Source: Symsagittifera roscoffensis (lineage: Eukaryota; Xenacoelomorpha; Acoela; Convolutidae). From it: a DNA stretch of 64,000 nucleotides. Under the pieces are notes generated by a model, which was not told the DNA's origin, did no database searches, and was given only the letters and a program-made list of their open reading frames with translations. A program made the translations under genes and the position numbers. Positions 34,701-45,559 of the stretch are shown here, piece after piece. The DNA lies in the NCBI RefSeq assembly GCF_963678635.1, contig NC_087065.1, positions 34,225,679-34,289,678 of the forward strand, read 5' to 3'. Numbering within the stretch: position 1 is the first letter of the stretch; every line of letters starts with the position of its first letter.

Positions 34701-37700
34701 TAGAAAAATTTTTAGGTCCGTCACCAAAAATGATCTGTCAAAATAGTACAAAGGGGGGACTCTTTAAGTCGGCAGGTGGTCGAATCCCTGTGGGGTAGGG
34801 CGGCGGCTCTCCCCCCTAAAGCCGCCCCTGCAAGCAGTTAAATTAAAGTACCCAGTATAAAAATTTCAAATGATCGGTAAAAAAATATCCCTTGAAGTTT
34901 TGTAATAGGTTTTTCTCATTTTTTAACCCAGACTATAATTTCATTTTTAGAAAAATCTATTTTTCTGGCAAAAGATATTTATTTAGCGGAAAATTGGTAC
35001 ATCTTATTTTTGTGATAGTAATTGACTTACTCAATATATTCGCGTATTATATGTTTCAAAATGGAGTGTATCAGTTTAACTGTGAAACCAGTGAGTACCT
35101 GGACACCACGAGCAGGCGGCCTGGGGACATCCATACATGTAATATGCACATATACAGTGAGTGTTGATGGAGAAGTTCACGATGAGACTTCTGGACTGGT
35201 CGGAGAGGGCAGCCATGCCTTCTCTGCCAGTTAGCAAGCAACACATCGCTCCACACTGACAAACTGGCTGCTGCACGCCAAAGTGCAACACCTGAAAAGA
35301 AATTAGCTGGAAAAAGATCTGCAATTTTCCAGTTCCAACTGATTGCTTTTCGGATTGATTTTTTTCAAACGGCAGTTGCGGATATATGGTTTAGAGTAGG
35401 CTTTGACCAACTGGCAGCCCAAAAGGTCCCTTTGAGAACACCAATATGAGAGCGCACTGGAAAAACGCAATTTTTTGTCTAAACATCTTTCCAAAAAGTG
35501 TCTGCGGCGCAAAAAATTCATTGTCAAAAAAAAAGGTTTAAAAGTGATTTTGAAGAAGTCGAATTTCAAATTTGTAGATTTTAAATACTAGATTTGTACC
35601 TGCCTAAAATCTTAGATCCGTACCTCGCCTAATGTAAATTGATATCGAACCCGACCATCAGAAAATAAGGTTAATTCATTCATTTCAACTTCAAATTGGG
35701 GTCTAACACATTTTTCGGAAGAATATACTAAAAGTTAAGACCATCGGTTACAAACATTGAGCAACTCGGCAACTCGGGCGACTATAGCCTCTCATCTGCG
35801 CGTATGAGTCTTTCTAATGTTTTACTATGAGTATTTCTATGCTCATTTTTGTCTTCCTGCCCTTGTAATATACTTTTGTGCATTTAGCCCGCTCAATAGA
35901 AAATGGGGGAACGATTTTCGCAACAATTTTTGTCCTGCGGTTTTTACTTCACTTAAAAACTTTGTTTTTGTATTGGATTTCTCTAAGATTATAATATGAC
36001 TGAACATTATAAATGACTTTGAAAAAATGAGTCACTGGTTGATAACTATATTAAATTAAATTATAAATTAGTCAGTTACAGGTGCCGGTCGGTGTCAGTA
36101 GGACGTGCTAATATTTTTGTGGCACCCGATTCGAGTTTTCATGACTGAAGTGATCAATCATCATGAAATTTGAATGAAGTAGTGTTGGGCATTAAGTTTG
36201 GCAATCAACTAAGTCGGGATTTAGGTTTGATTTGATCACTGTGCATATGATCCAAACTGAGAATATGTTCGAATCTAAATCCCGGGCTGAGCTGGTTTTG
36301 TCAAATTTATCTTTCGATGCTGTTTCAAATGAAAACCAACCAGCAGGAGGCGTAAAAATATATTGATGCATTAAGATTTGATTATATGATCCTAAAGTTA
36401 CAAAACTGGGAATGCTAGCAAAATAGAAAACTTTAAAAATTTGACATTTAGGAGATGTTTTTGGTCGTTTGAAGTTGCAAGTGTAATGACAGATCAGCGT
36501 AGTACAATTATCATTATTTGCAGTTACAGGGCCATATGTTCTACAAAATAAACAAGACTTCTCGTATCAGGGCGAAGCCCTGAATGTTCCGACTGCCTTT
36601 TAAGGTTTATAGAGCAGCAGTAAAAGCATAAAAAAATGAAATGAAATAAAATAAAATGAAAAGTTTTTCTAAAATTTGAAAGTTTTTGTGAAAATCATCC
36701 CCCCACACGCCATATAAAGTACAAAAAGAGAGATTTCGTTCCTTGTAACAAATCAATTATAGCAAATAAGCTTCGTTCAATCAATTTGGAACGATTTATA
36801 AGACGGATTAAATCTACGCTTACGCGTTAATAGCGCGAATTATATCGCGCGTTAATTGTCCCAAATTGGTCAAAATGGCCAAAATGGCAATCTTTAAACC
36901 CTCATAACTTTACAAAAAATGATCACAGCTGAAATATCTTTTCAAACTTAAGCTCAGGACAACAATACCTTTTGAATCAAATAAAAAAATTCCGTCAAAA
37001 ATGGCTAATTAAAAAGTCGAAATTTGTCTGAAGAAAAAAAAACCCGTCCCGAGCACAAATATTCCGTTACTTTCGTATCGAAAGTCGGAACAACAAGACT
37101 ACTCGTATCATTTTACCGTTTATGGAGCAGTAATAACATAAACAACATAAAAAATTAAATGAAATAAAATGAATGAAACACATTTTTTCTAAAATTTGAA
37201 AATGTTTCGATGAAAATCATCCCCCCACACGCCATATAAAGTACAAAACATTAGATTTCGCTCCTTGTAACAAACCAATTATGGCAAATAGGCTTCTTTC
37301 AACCAATTTGGAACGATTTCTAAGACGGATCAAATCTCCGCTTACGCGTTAATGGCGCGAAATATATCGCACGTTAATTGTCCCAAATTGGTCAAAATGG
37401 CCAAAATGGCAATCTCTAAACCCCCGTAACTTTACGAAAAAATGATCATAGGTGAAATATCTTTTCAAATTTAAGCTCAGGATAACAATAGCTTTCGAAT
37501 GACATAAAAAAATTCCATCAAAAATGGCTAGTTAAAAAGTCGAAATTTGTCTGAAGAAAAAAAAACCCACCCCGAGCGCAAATATTCCGTTACTTTCGTA
37601 TCGAAAGTCGGAACAATAACAATGGGTTTTTACATCGACAGGATATCGTTTAATTGAAAGTTTGTGCGGGAAGGTCAAAAAATTATTTTGAAACTTCCAC

Positions 37701-38638
37701 AATGAGCCCAACCTGACCAGCGTAAATATAAATATGCAAGAGTTTCAAAAGCAAACAAGACTGCTCGTATCAGGGCGAAGCCCTGAATTTTCCGACTGCC
37801 TTTTAAGGTTTATAGAGCAGTAATAACATTAAAAAACTCAATGAAATAAAACGAAAGAAAATTTTTTTTCTAAAATGTGAATTTTTTTTTGAAAATCATC
37901 CCCCCACACGCCATATAAAGTACAAAAGGATAGATTTTGCTCCTTGTAACAAACCAATTATGGCAAATAAGCTTCTTTTAACCAATTTGGAACGATTTCT
38001 AAGACGGATTAAATCTCCGCTTAAGCGTTAATAGTGCGAAATATATCGCGCGTTAATTGTCCCAAATTGGCCAAAATGGCAATCTTTAAACCCCCGTAAC
38101 TTTACGAAAAATGATCACAGGTGAAATATCTTTTCAAATTTGAGCTCAGGACAACAATACGTTTCGACTGATATAAAAAAATTCCGTCAAAAATGGCTAG
38201 TTAAAAAGTCGAAATTTGTCTGAAGAAAAAAAACCCACCCCGAGCACAAATATTCCGTTACTTTCGTATCGAAAGTCGGAACAAAAAGATTTTTCAAGTA
38301 GTATTTTTTTTGAATGTATCAGCATTCTTCTTCAGTCAAAGGCTGCTATTTCAAGTGGCTAAGTTTGTTTGCATAGTAAGAAAACTTCTTAATGCGCAAA
38401 ACAATGTAAAAGAAAAATTGGAGACTTAGAAAGCTAACCTCGCTGCCTGCGTTGGGAGCCCGCTCGTCGTATATTTTGAAAGGCTGTCCACCCACGTGAG
38501 CTATTGACGGGAAGGGATGAAACAGAAGTTTCTGCGTCGACTCATTCAACTGCATTCCACCCCCTCCTCCAAAGTTGCTTTGGGCATACGGTGGGGCTTG
38601 ACCCGGCTGCTGAGTGACTGGGTTGGCCGATGAAAAAA
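31580..38638 (-). CDS. Divergent phospholipid scramblase-like gene (four exons, 5' end not found)
   Basis: Four exons (38638-38439, 35291-35099, 32208-32053, 31788-31580) join with consistent phases to about 252 residues. The order fits the scramblase family: a Pro/Gly/Gln-rich start (QQPGQAPPY); FKIYDERAPNAGSE like the yki.d..G block; a Cys-rich block (CQCGAMCC) followed by D-Q-S; WPRYKLDVQGW; GCCDRRNLNYSVTDAEG; QYVGN; and DDMLALEF...KRLITGAAAAI, matching the conserved DNF.I.FP...K....GA..LI end. The family moves phospholipids across the plasma membrane in response to calcium, or binds membranes through acyl Cys. Several conserved positions differ, so activity is unproven. The introns (3147, 2890 and 264 bp) hold most of the local transposons. 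The exon upstream of 38638 was not found. Confidence 0.62.
32053..32208 (-). CDS. Scramblase-like gene, exon D
   Basis: The acceptor tataatttcag and donor TCTA/GTAAGA bound a 156-bp exon. The leftover bases match on both sides (G+GC and A+CG). It encodes SFCWPRYKLDVQGW and CCDRRNLNYSVTDAEG. Confidence 0.65.
32499..32804. mobile_element. hAT-type MITE with perfect 8-bp target duplication
   Basis: The termini are caggggcgcatttagg and cctagatctgcccctg. The flanks attagttt (32491-32498) and attagttt (32805-32812) are identical. It lies 290 bp upstream of exon D on the minus-strand gene. A second terminus-like sequence, caggggcagatttag at 32413, is a fragment of another copy. Confidence 0.85.
33030..33480. 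mobile_element. Two partial hAT-type MITE copies in inverted orientation
   Basis: Rightward of 33040 lies the reverse form (catccatttttggctga, taaaggcgcctttgg). From about 33230 a forward form follows (ctcgagcaggggac, tctgcgccgtaggc, attggcgccaaagacgcc). Neither has both termini. Confidence 0.55.
33586..34252 (+). repeat. Minisatellite, 24-26 bp units
   Basis: Units read gcggcgcgacttaagaaaag followed by acttaa (26 bp) or actgac (24 bp). A short array (33586-33714) and a long array (33850-34252) are separated by a diverged repeat of the 120-bp leader at 33481-33600 (tagtacaaaaggaggatg, gagcacta, ctcgaaa, gtagtaataaaa, aaacagctt). So the leader plus array was itself duplicated. It lies inside the large intron between scramblase-like exons C and D. 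Confidence 0.9.
34450..34830. mobile_element. hAT-type MITE with 8-bp target duplication
   Basis: The termini are caagggcagatctagg and ccctaaagccgcccctg. The flanks caaacagt (34442-34449) and caagcagt (34831-34838) match at 7 of 8. A run of 16 G lies near the left end. Confidence 0.75.
35099..35291 (-). CDS. Scramblase-like gene, exon C (Cys-rich)
   Basis: The acceptor atttcttttcag and donor CCAG/GTACTC bound a 193-bp exon that starts in phase 0 and leaves one base. It has nine cysteines, including CQCGAMCC, CIC and CPQAACSWC, as in the central Cys-rich stretch of scramblases. It is GC-richer than the flanks. Confidence 0.62.
35292..36550. other. Intron of the scramblase-like gene, no further exon seen
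   Basis: AT-rich, with no in-phase exon that would belong between exons A and C. A few open frames exist without motifs. Confidence 0.45.
36551..37092 (+). mobile_element. R1 element, array copy 2
   Basis: Starts aacaagacttctcgtatc, then the stem-loop tcagggcgaagccctga, tgttccgact, the shared interior, and ends tcgaaagtcggaaca. It is directly followed, head to tail, by the next copy. Confidence 0.75.
37093..37617 (+). mobile_element. R1 element, array copy 3
   Basis: Begins at acaagactactcgtatc with no spacer after copy 2. The stem-loop and left subterminal repeat are shortened (tatcattttaccgtttatgg). The interior and right end tcgaaagtcggaaca are intact. Confidence 0.75.
37754..38285 (+). 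mobile_element. R1 element, array copy 4
   Basis: A complete copy, same orientation as copies 2 and 3, 136 bp after copy 3, with stem-loop, subterminal repeats and interior preserved. It ends 153 bp before exon A's donor. Confidence 0.75.
38439..38638 (-). CDS. Scramblase-like gene, exon A
   Basis: The acceptor ttgttttag precedes 38638 and the donor GAG/GTTAGC follows 38439 (phase 0). It encodes the Pro/Gly-rich N-terminal tail, QKLLFHPFPSIAHVGG and FKIYDERAPNAGSE. Confidence 0.6.
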
Positions 38639-38860
38639 CTAAAACAACCTCATGTTTAGTTTTTTTTGTTGCTGGAAGATAATGCAATCGTCTTTAACCT
38701 ATCGCAATAGAAGAAACAATTAGGAATTGAAGGAAGCCCTATTGAGATTAAAAATTGTTTCCCTGGATAAGTCAATGCTGAGACTTATTTGGCTCATCTT
38801 TTCAAACTTTATATTTGGATCAAGCTCGCACTGTTCCCCACCCCGAACAAGGCAATAATC

Positions 38861-39236
38861 CAGGGGAGGATTTAGGCGGGCGGACTGCCGACCCAAAGGG
38901 ATTCGACCCCCTGCCGACCCAAAGGGTCCCCTTTGGGACTTTTAAAGAAATCCATTTTTCAACCGACCCTAAAATTTTTCTGAAGGCGCCTTTGGCGCCA
39001 ATATATACTAACTTTGAGGAGCGCACGCCAAAAAAAATGCAATTTTTTTGTCAAAATTTTCCAAAAAGTGCCCAAAAACGGCTTTTTTTTTTTTACTTTT
39101 TTTCAAAAATTTGGCGAAAACAGCGTCTTTTTAGTGCTTTAGGAGAGCTCGAAAAATCAATTTGGTCGACAAAATTTTCGAAAATTTTTTGAAAATCCGC
39201 CCGTCCCCCCTCGAGAAAATACTAGATCCGCCCCTG
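38861..39236. mobile_element. hAT-type MITE with 8-bp target duplication
   Basis: The termini are caggggaggatttagg and actagatccgcccctg. The flanks caataatc (38853-38860) and cattaatc (39237-39244) match at 7 of 8. It lies upstream of the first visible scramblase-like exon. Confidence 0.8.
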
Positions 39237-39872
39237 CATTAATCTTTTATTAGCATTAAAATTGATTATAGCTTCGACGAAAATATCTAGTTCTGATTGC
39301 TCTAAAATTCCAAAGTCAGAGATGCGGCAATAACGTAATATTTAAATGGAGCTTGTAGCATGTGCACTCAATCTACAGAAATAACCAAGTTTCTGTAGTG
39401 TATCATGTGCAGACAACGTTTTCATTTTTCATGAATTTGCCTGAACGCCAGTAATACAGTTGTTGGAACATTGGGATGGGATACTCATGTGAAACTTACG
39501 GTCATCAAAGTGGAATTAAGAATATATGGTCTTATCTTATAGAAATGGACAAGAACTGGACTCATTGAAACTTGACTAAAAGATTTTGATGTTGAGCTGG
39601 CAAACGTCAAAAAAATGTTTAAGAAAACGCGGCTAGAAGGACAGAAAAGGAGGACAGGCAAAACAACACACAGCAAATTGATCAGTTTTGTAAAAGTGGT
39701 ATAAGCAGTGAAATAAAAAAAGGTTTAAGCCGCCAAGAAGAAGAACTGATTCTACAAATAGTGCCACAATGACACGACACGACTACAAATAGAAGGAAAC
39801 GATGAGAACGATACTTGGACAGATGTAAACCGCAAGAAGAAGCAACATTCTTCGAAGATTGACTAGAAGCAG

Positions 39873-40702
39873 CCCGGGTTGACCTCCATACACCGAAAAT
39901 GCTTACCATACAATTCCATACATCAAGTGTATGGAAAACTGCTTGTCAAACTATTTTCATACAATTTCAAAAAATCATTGGAAAAAGGTTCGTACTGGGG
40001 CTATGTGATCCAATTAAAACAGTTTGGTAATAAAAAAACTATCATTTTCTTTTTGGAAAAAATGTTTATCATACAATTTCCATACATGAAAATTGTATGA
40101 TAAGCGTTTTCCATAAAAGGCAAAATTTTTAAAAATATTTCGATAGCTGATTGTGATCAGGTTTTAATTAATTAGGAGCATTCTTTGCTTCACTGAGAGC
40201 ACTTTCGACTCCAAAAACAAAAATTTAGTTTGTAGCTAAAAAAATTTATCATGCAGTTTCCGTATATGATATTTGTATGACAAGCATTTCTTCCCAGAAT
40301 CTTTCAGCATACCCCTTGGGATCAGATTAGGACCTTGCTACTTTCTAAAGATTTGAGAAGGTTTCCTGCAGAAAATTAAGAAACTGTGGTTCCAACTTCT
40401 CAAAAAAACTTTTTTTTGCTCAGGTTTTCTTCCCTATTCAGAGATTGCACGGCTTACTAGATGTGCTTTAATGTAAATTCTGCCTCTTTTGAAGTTTTTT
40501 CCCGAAAACTGTTTGTCATACAATTTTCATAAATGGCAAACTTTTATTCATACAATTTCCATTTATGACAAATTGTTAGTCATACATTTTCCATATATGG
40601 AAAAATGTGTATCATAGAGATTTGATAGAACTTTCTGTATTGTACGACAAGAAGTTTTTCATATATGGAAATTGTATGATAAGAAGTTTTGGTCAACCCG
40701 GG
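39873..40702. mobile_element. R2-family palindrome-rich MITE, intact 830-bp copy
   Basis: The ends cccgggttgacc and ggtcaacccggg are perfect 12-bp inverted repeats. The interior contains at least five modules of the type catacaatttccata...tatggaaattgtatgat, each itself palindromic. No coding sequence. It interrupts LINE-B ORF1, so it is younger than LINE-B. No convincing target duplication was seen (left flank aagcag, right flank agagca). Confidence 0.75.
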
Positions 40703-40977
40703 AGAGCAACAACATCTCGGGAGTGAACAAACCAAACCCTGGAAAACACATATATTTGGGCCGTGTGAATGAGAGCACCACTTGTGAGAACATTAAAATT
40801 TGGTGTAAAAACGAGGGAGCCCCACTGCTACATATCAGAGAAGTAACTAACGAGAAGAATCCCTTCAAAAATTTTCACGTTGTTTTTGACAATGAACAAT
40901 TAAAAAATTTCAATGAAATTATAATCATTAATAGACTTTTTCTAGACAAAAGAGCTATCGACTGGCTAAAACTTTGA
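40703..40977 (+). pseudogene. LINE-B ORF1, RRM-like part
   Basis: About 90 residues beginning NKPNPGKHIYLGRVNESTTC and continuing ENIKIWC and FKNFHVVFD, a beta-alpha-beta pattern as in RRM-like ORF1 proteins of Jockey/CR1-type LINEs (RNA binding). The upstream part (VKKMFKKTRLEGQKRR, then ISSEIKKGLSRQEEE and DTWTDVNRKKKQ in other frames) lies before the MITE. Confidence 0.55.
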
Positions 40978-41289
40978 ATAGACCTGGAAGTTGACTAATA
41001 ACTATTGAAGTAACTCGAGTGAAGGTCGCAACACTAAACACACTCTATATTTAAAAATTACCGACAAAGTTTACGCCCTAATTTCAAGTCTCGTTATTAA
41101 ACTATTGGTTTTGACGGAAACGTGTACAAACCAGGAGACGAATTTTTAATAAGTTCAAGCTATGAAAACTCGAAGACTTTTAATCATTCATCGTTTTCGC
41201 GAAAAGATAAAGTCGGAGGTGGTGTAACAACTAATCTACGGTTCAAAGTTCGACATTTCTGTAGATATTTCAGAAGCAAAGAGTGATTT

Positions 41290-41595
41290 TGAAATTGGTT
41301 GCATAGAACCTAAATAAACTTTCGAAGAACCCTTCCTTGTAGCATTCTATAGGCCCCCAAATGGAAACTTTAAAATCTTCATTGACTTCTTCGTTCCTTA
41401 ATGCCTCGAGCGATGCCATATACAGATATTTTAAATATGGGAGATTTCAATGTTCCCTTCAATAAATCGAAGTCTAAATTGATATTACTGAAATTGTCCT
41501 TGACTGAGTATCTGTTCTATCAAATTGTTGAGGCGCCAACTGATAAGAGTGACAATACGTATGATTTTATTAACGAACAGCAAAATGTAATCTGA
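41290..41595 (+). pseudogene. LINE-B endonuclease fragment
   Basis: FEIGCIEPK, FLVAFYRPPNGNF and, after a stop, ILNMGDFNVPF and APTDKSDNTYDF are ordered motifs of the LINE apurinic endonuclease, interrupted by stops. The N-terminal part of the domain is scrambled upstream (41.05-41.28 kb). Confidence 0.7.
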
Positions 41596-41621
41596 AATAG
41601 AAGTCTTCGACGTCAATTTCA

Positions 41622-42395
41622 GTGACCATTTTCTGCTCAGTTTTTCCGATACCTAGACAAAATTCCATGGTAAATACTATTTCTCACCGAAACCTCTCAA
41701 CGGTGTGCTGGAAAGAGTTCGAAAATGAAGAATTTTTCAACTTGCTTTTAAATGACAAATTATCAGACTTTGACACAGAAGCAGAGATCAGAGCTCTCAT
41801 CAAAAGTCACGCACCGTTAAAACTTGTGACGAAGCACATACAAGCGTTTCTTTTTAATCTTGAGATTCAAGGCGCAAAAAGTGAAAAGAAGGAGTTAAGA
41901 GCGAATGCTTATAAAACGCAGAATAGTCATAATGAGAACAAACTGAAGATCCAAACAAAATTATGCAAAGATTTGTTGATAAAAAATCAGAAAGCGTACT
42001 TCGAAAAAAATAAGCACTACAGCAAAGAAAGTCAAATTTTAAAAAATTTGAAGACCTGCTAGGATACAAAGAAGTAATAGTATATTCTAAACTTAAAGGA
42101 AAAGATCAAGAGCTTTCTGAGAAGTTCAATGACTTCCCTGTAACAAAAACTGCCAATCTATTAAAATAGTTTGAATTACAACTGCCAATTTTTAAAATTG
42201 AATCAAGAGTTGTTTCCAAAGAGAAGCTATCACTTGAGAAATGATTTAAAAACAATAACGGAAGCAGTAAACATTTTTAATGGTCCCAAACAATTAGCTT
42301 ATAGAAAGCTTTTCTCGAAAAAAACAGCCCTACTGAAAACTTCCAATGACATCTTACTTGAGCTGGATGGAGGAAAAAAACTGTTATCGCCGTAG
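41622..42395 (+). pseudogene. LINE-B linker region
   Basis: A Lys/Glu-rich frame (41622-42062) with TVCWKEFENEEFFNLLLND and, after a stop, a second frame (42171-42395), occupying the place of the endonuclease-RT linker. Several RT blocks expected after it are missing or unreadable. Confidence 0.5.
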
Positions 42396-42520
42396 ACCTT
42401 GACAGCAGTATGTGCTAAAATTGACCATGAGCAATTGTTACCTTTTCTCGAGAAAAACGTAGGTATTGAAAGATCGACAAAAAAACTGATATCAGGATAC
42501 TCAGTAGTAGAATTCAACGT

Positions 42521-42763
42521 GTGAAGATAAATAAAGCTATATGGAAACCTCGAATCATTAAAACTGGGGTTTCACAAGGATCTTTCCTAGGACCACTGCT
42601 CTTCACACTCTATCGTTCGCCAATACGAACTGTAAATTTGAAAACTTGTTTGGACTATCAAATATATGCAGATGACACCAGGCTATACTGCAGTCTATCC
42701 TCAGATGTGGGACACTTTGACAATATTCAAATGATTCCAAATAAAATTTTTGTTCGTCTATAA
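42521..42763 (+). pseudogene. LINE-B reverse transcriptase fragment
   Basis: Contains KTGVSQGSFLGPLLF (the QGS block) and YQIYADDTRLYC (the catalytic YADD box) in one frame. The preceding blocks are lost to stops and frameshifts. Confidence 0.8.
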
Positions 42764-43009
42764 AACATGAGATTGAAAAGTAACACAGAAAAAAGGAAGA
42801 CAGAAATGATTGTTTTGGGAGATCCACGATAAAAGAAAACAATTGAAACCAGAAAATTTGTCATCAATGGTTGCCATTTTGACATTTCAATTTCTTTCAA
42901 ATCGCTGGGATAATCATTTAACTTTGTCTTGAAAATGGAGGAACAAGCTGAGCTGGTGTGCAGAAGCTGTTGTTTTCATCTGAAAAAAAATTATTCAATC
43001 GCTAATTAA

Positions 43010-43213
43010 TTGAAATTATCTAACAGACACCTCTTGGTCCAATTTTTCATTCTTTTAAGGCTCGAGTTCTGCGACAATTTGTACTCATTACCACATTATC
43101 TAATCAGCAAAATACTGAGGTTTCAAGATGTAGCATGCAAATACGTCTTCAAAATATCAAAGTTCCGTATCATGTCAGCATTTTTGCATAATATACAATG
43201 GCTGCCAATATAG
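43010..43213 (+). pseudogene. LINE-B C-terminal block
   Basis: RLEFCDNLYSLPHYLISK, LRFQDVACKYVF and HNIQWLPI match the conserved C-terminal pattern of CR1/L2/Jockey-type RT proteins (RLeYCn.l...lp...i..Lq.vqn.Aa......WLPi). It marks the 3' coding end. Confidence 0.75.
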
Positions 43214-43573
43214 CACGGAGCGTATTGACTTTAAGCTGATTACCATAACCCGTTTCCCAACTATTGAGTTTTTTTCTACGCTAGAAAATATAAAATATTG
43301 TTTCACAGAAAGCGATAGAAATTTGCTCGCTTTTCCCGGAACGAAATTGTCGAATAGGGAGCAAATAAGCTGAAAACTGAATTTTGCCCACAGATTTTGA
43401 AATAGCTAATTAAAACGTATGTTTTTAATCAATCTTACTATTGTTTGTAAATATTTTACAAGTAATTTCTTAACTAAATTGCTAACAACGTCATGTCCAG
43501 GCGGAGCAGTTGCGACAAGATGCTTTAAAATTGTGGTTGAGCAATTTTTGCATTTAAATTCAAAAAACTTGTA

Positions 43574-44044
43574 ATGACGGGTGGTACGATTGATTTATTT
43601 GACAGAAAGAACAACCGATTAATGATGGAAGTTAGAGTTGTCGAAGGGATGGATTATCTATATTGTATTTACATGAACTGCGGCATAAAAGTGGCAATAG
43701 AGGGATTGACTGTTCGGAGGTATCGATTCAGTACAATGAAGCGGCTGAACATGTGTTATAGGCGTCTGCAAGAGACATACGGAATTCCATTCGTGAAAAC
43801 CACTAATTTTAGGTTTCGACGAGACACATTAGTCTACAGCCTACATCTAAGCCTACATGTTAGTCGACAGCCTACCAAAAAGCATAAGGCAGCTTGCGCA
43901 CGATTTGCCAACGGAATTTCTTATTTCCTTATCAAGTTGAAGTTTTCATGTCCAATTGTGATGTTTGGTTCAGAATGCCCAACTTGCCATTGGGACACCA
44001 AAATTAATTGTGGGTATTTCAATCTGTATGCGCTTTCACCGTAG
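43574..44044 (+). pseudogene. Copia-like gag-pre-integrase fragment (tentative)
   Basis: One 156-residue frame. The first 75 residues (IDLFDRKNNRLMMEV, VVEGMDYLYCIY, then FSTMKRLN and YGIPFVKTTNF) resemble the gag-pre-integrase region of Ty1/copia polyproteins, which lies just before the integrase core, although the His and Cys positions of the zinc finger are degraded. The latter half has no match that I recognise. A separate integrase-core-like fragment occurs 5.6 kb downstream at 49659. Confidence 0.4.
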
Positions 44045-44611
44045 CTTTTTGACTCAAAAATCAGGTCAAAGTCAACCAAAGATTTGACGAGTTTTTGTTT
44101 TTGGCTCTTGATGAACAACTTGACATCATTTAAATCGCGCTTGTTTATCTTCGTTGATTTTCTTTTGAACTCCTGCAAAAAAGAGATAAACAATTGATTG
44201 AATCTTGTCTAGTCTTGTGGCAGTAGAGCTTTGTCCTTCTAGTGACTTGCTTTTTTTTGCTAGCAAACCACAGCTGAACGGCTTAGTGCAAAAAATATTT
44301 TTTGGTTTTCAGATTTTTTGTTTTGGGAAAAATCATCCATGTTAAGAATTTTATTTAAAAGTTAAAAAAGAATGAAAAAATATAAAATTAATTGATCTGC
44401 TGAAGCGTATTAAATTGGTTCAGAAGCAATTCTATTTATAACGCTTTCTCGTCTTTATCAGTTGATTTTAACTACTTCTCACAACGGTTCAACATTGATA
44501 GAATCTCATGATATTAATCATTCCTATACATGAATGCGACGCTTTTTTTGTCAATTGAACTTATGGTAAAAAAAATTACCAAAAGTAAGAACATGGGAAT
44601 AAAAAATTAAT

Positions 44612-45559
44612 TTGTTCCTGATGACATACTGTTCCGTATGTATACTTTTCCCACAAATAACAACTATAAGTAGCGGCAAAATTTTAAATAAATTATCATT
44701 AACATGGATTTCAATTAATCTTCATAACAAATCTCTTGCCTTGCACCCTTCTAGGACAGTGGTGTCGGACTGGAAATTTGATATGAATATCAATGAAATT
44801 TCATTAGGTGTTTCGGAAAAAGAAGAAACAATGGCTTGGCTGGTCGGTTTCATTGGGAAAACACGCTCAGAGAAGAAAAGCGACAAGGCTGTACACGAAC
44901 GAATCACGCACAATGGTGATATGACTACTGCAGACCCAGAGAACACTGCGGTACAAGACTATTGCAGACCCAGAGAACATGTGCTTGTTGCTGAAGGAGC
45001 CAAGTTCCTATCGACAGTTCAGAATCAAAGACAGTCAGATGACGACTTCTGGGAAAAAATTTGTGAATATGCTCGTTATTTTAAGTTTTCAAAACCTGAA
45101 AATACCGCTGATCGGGAAAAAGAGATGATACAAATGAAATTGATTTCGAGACTAAGATCAGCAGACTCTAAACTCAAGTTATTAAGGGCGTGTAGAGTTA
45201 TATCAAACATAAATGTGACTGTTCTGAAAACTGTCTTACAAGGTAGCAATCACGCGCAGCATTTTGCTGATACCTCTAAGGGCAACATTGAAGAAGAAAC
45301 TGCATACAATTCTTTTTCATTCTTCAGAAAACCAGGAAATGTTGAGATAGCTTGCAATGGCACTCAATTCGAATGTCCCAACTGCGGAGGAAAACCGCAC
45401 AGGGATAAGTTTTCTCCTTTAACGAGTAAGAAATGTAATTCATGTGGTAAAATAGAGCACTTTGCAATAAAGTGTCGCCGAAAGCTGAGCAACAACAAAA
45501 CAGGTAACAGTATATTTAATAGGAAAGGAAGCCATCACGCTGACAGGGGTCAGTTCTAA
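44612..45559 (+). pseudogene. Ty3/gypsy-like gag with zinc knuckle
   Basis: The coding sense is clear from about 44940: FLSTVQNQRQSDDDFWEKIC, EMIQMKLISRLRSADSKLKL and related gag core sequence, then CPNCGG and the canonical CCHC knuckle CNSCGKIEHFAIKC with basic tail CRRKLSNN. Gag packages the element RNA into particles. The first 110 residues of the open frame look unlike gag and may be fusion with flanking sequence. There is a short internal direct repeat (actgcagacccagagaacac / attgcagacccagagaacat at 44927-44979). Confidence 0.8.

Larger units (their letters stand above)
39560..43260 (+). mobile_element. LINE-B: degenerate non-LTR retrotransposon split by an R2 MITE
   Basis: The plus-strand order is an ORF1-like N-terminal part (39.57-39.87 kb), an inserted R2 element (39873-40702), the rest of ORF1, a broken endonuclease, a linker, an RT fragment with YADD, and the C-terminal block RLEFCDNLYSLPHYLISK. 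Frameshifts and stops are frequent and the RT has lost its N-terminal blocks. The C-terminal block resembles CR1/L2/Jockey-type elements. It is older than LINE-A. Confidence 0.8.

Noticed and set aside
43921-44193. Minus-strand exon (EFKRKSTKINKRDLND...) with a good acceptor ctcttttttgcag
   Set aside because: It overlaps the Copia-like plus-strand frame, no in-phase donor was convincing and no partner exon was found. It remains possible but unsupported.
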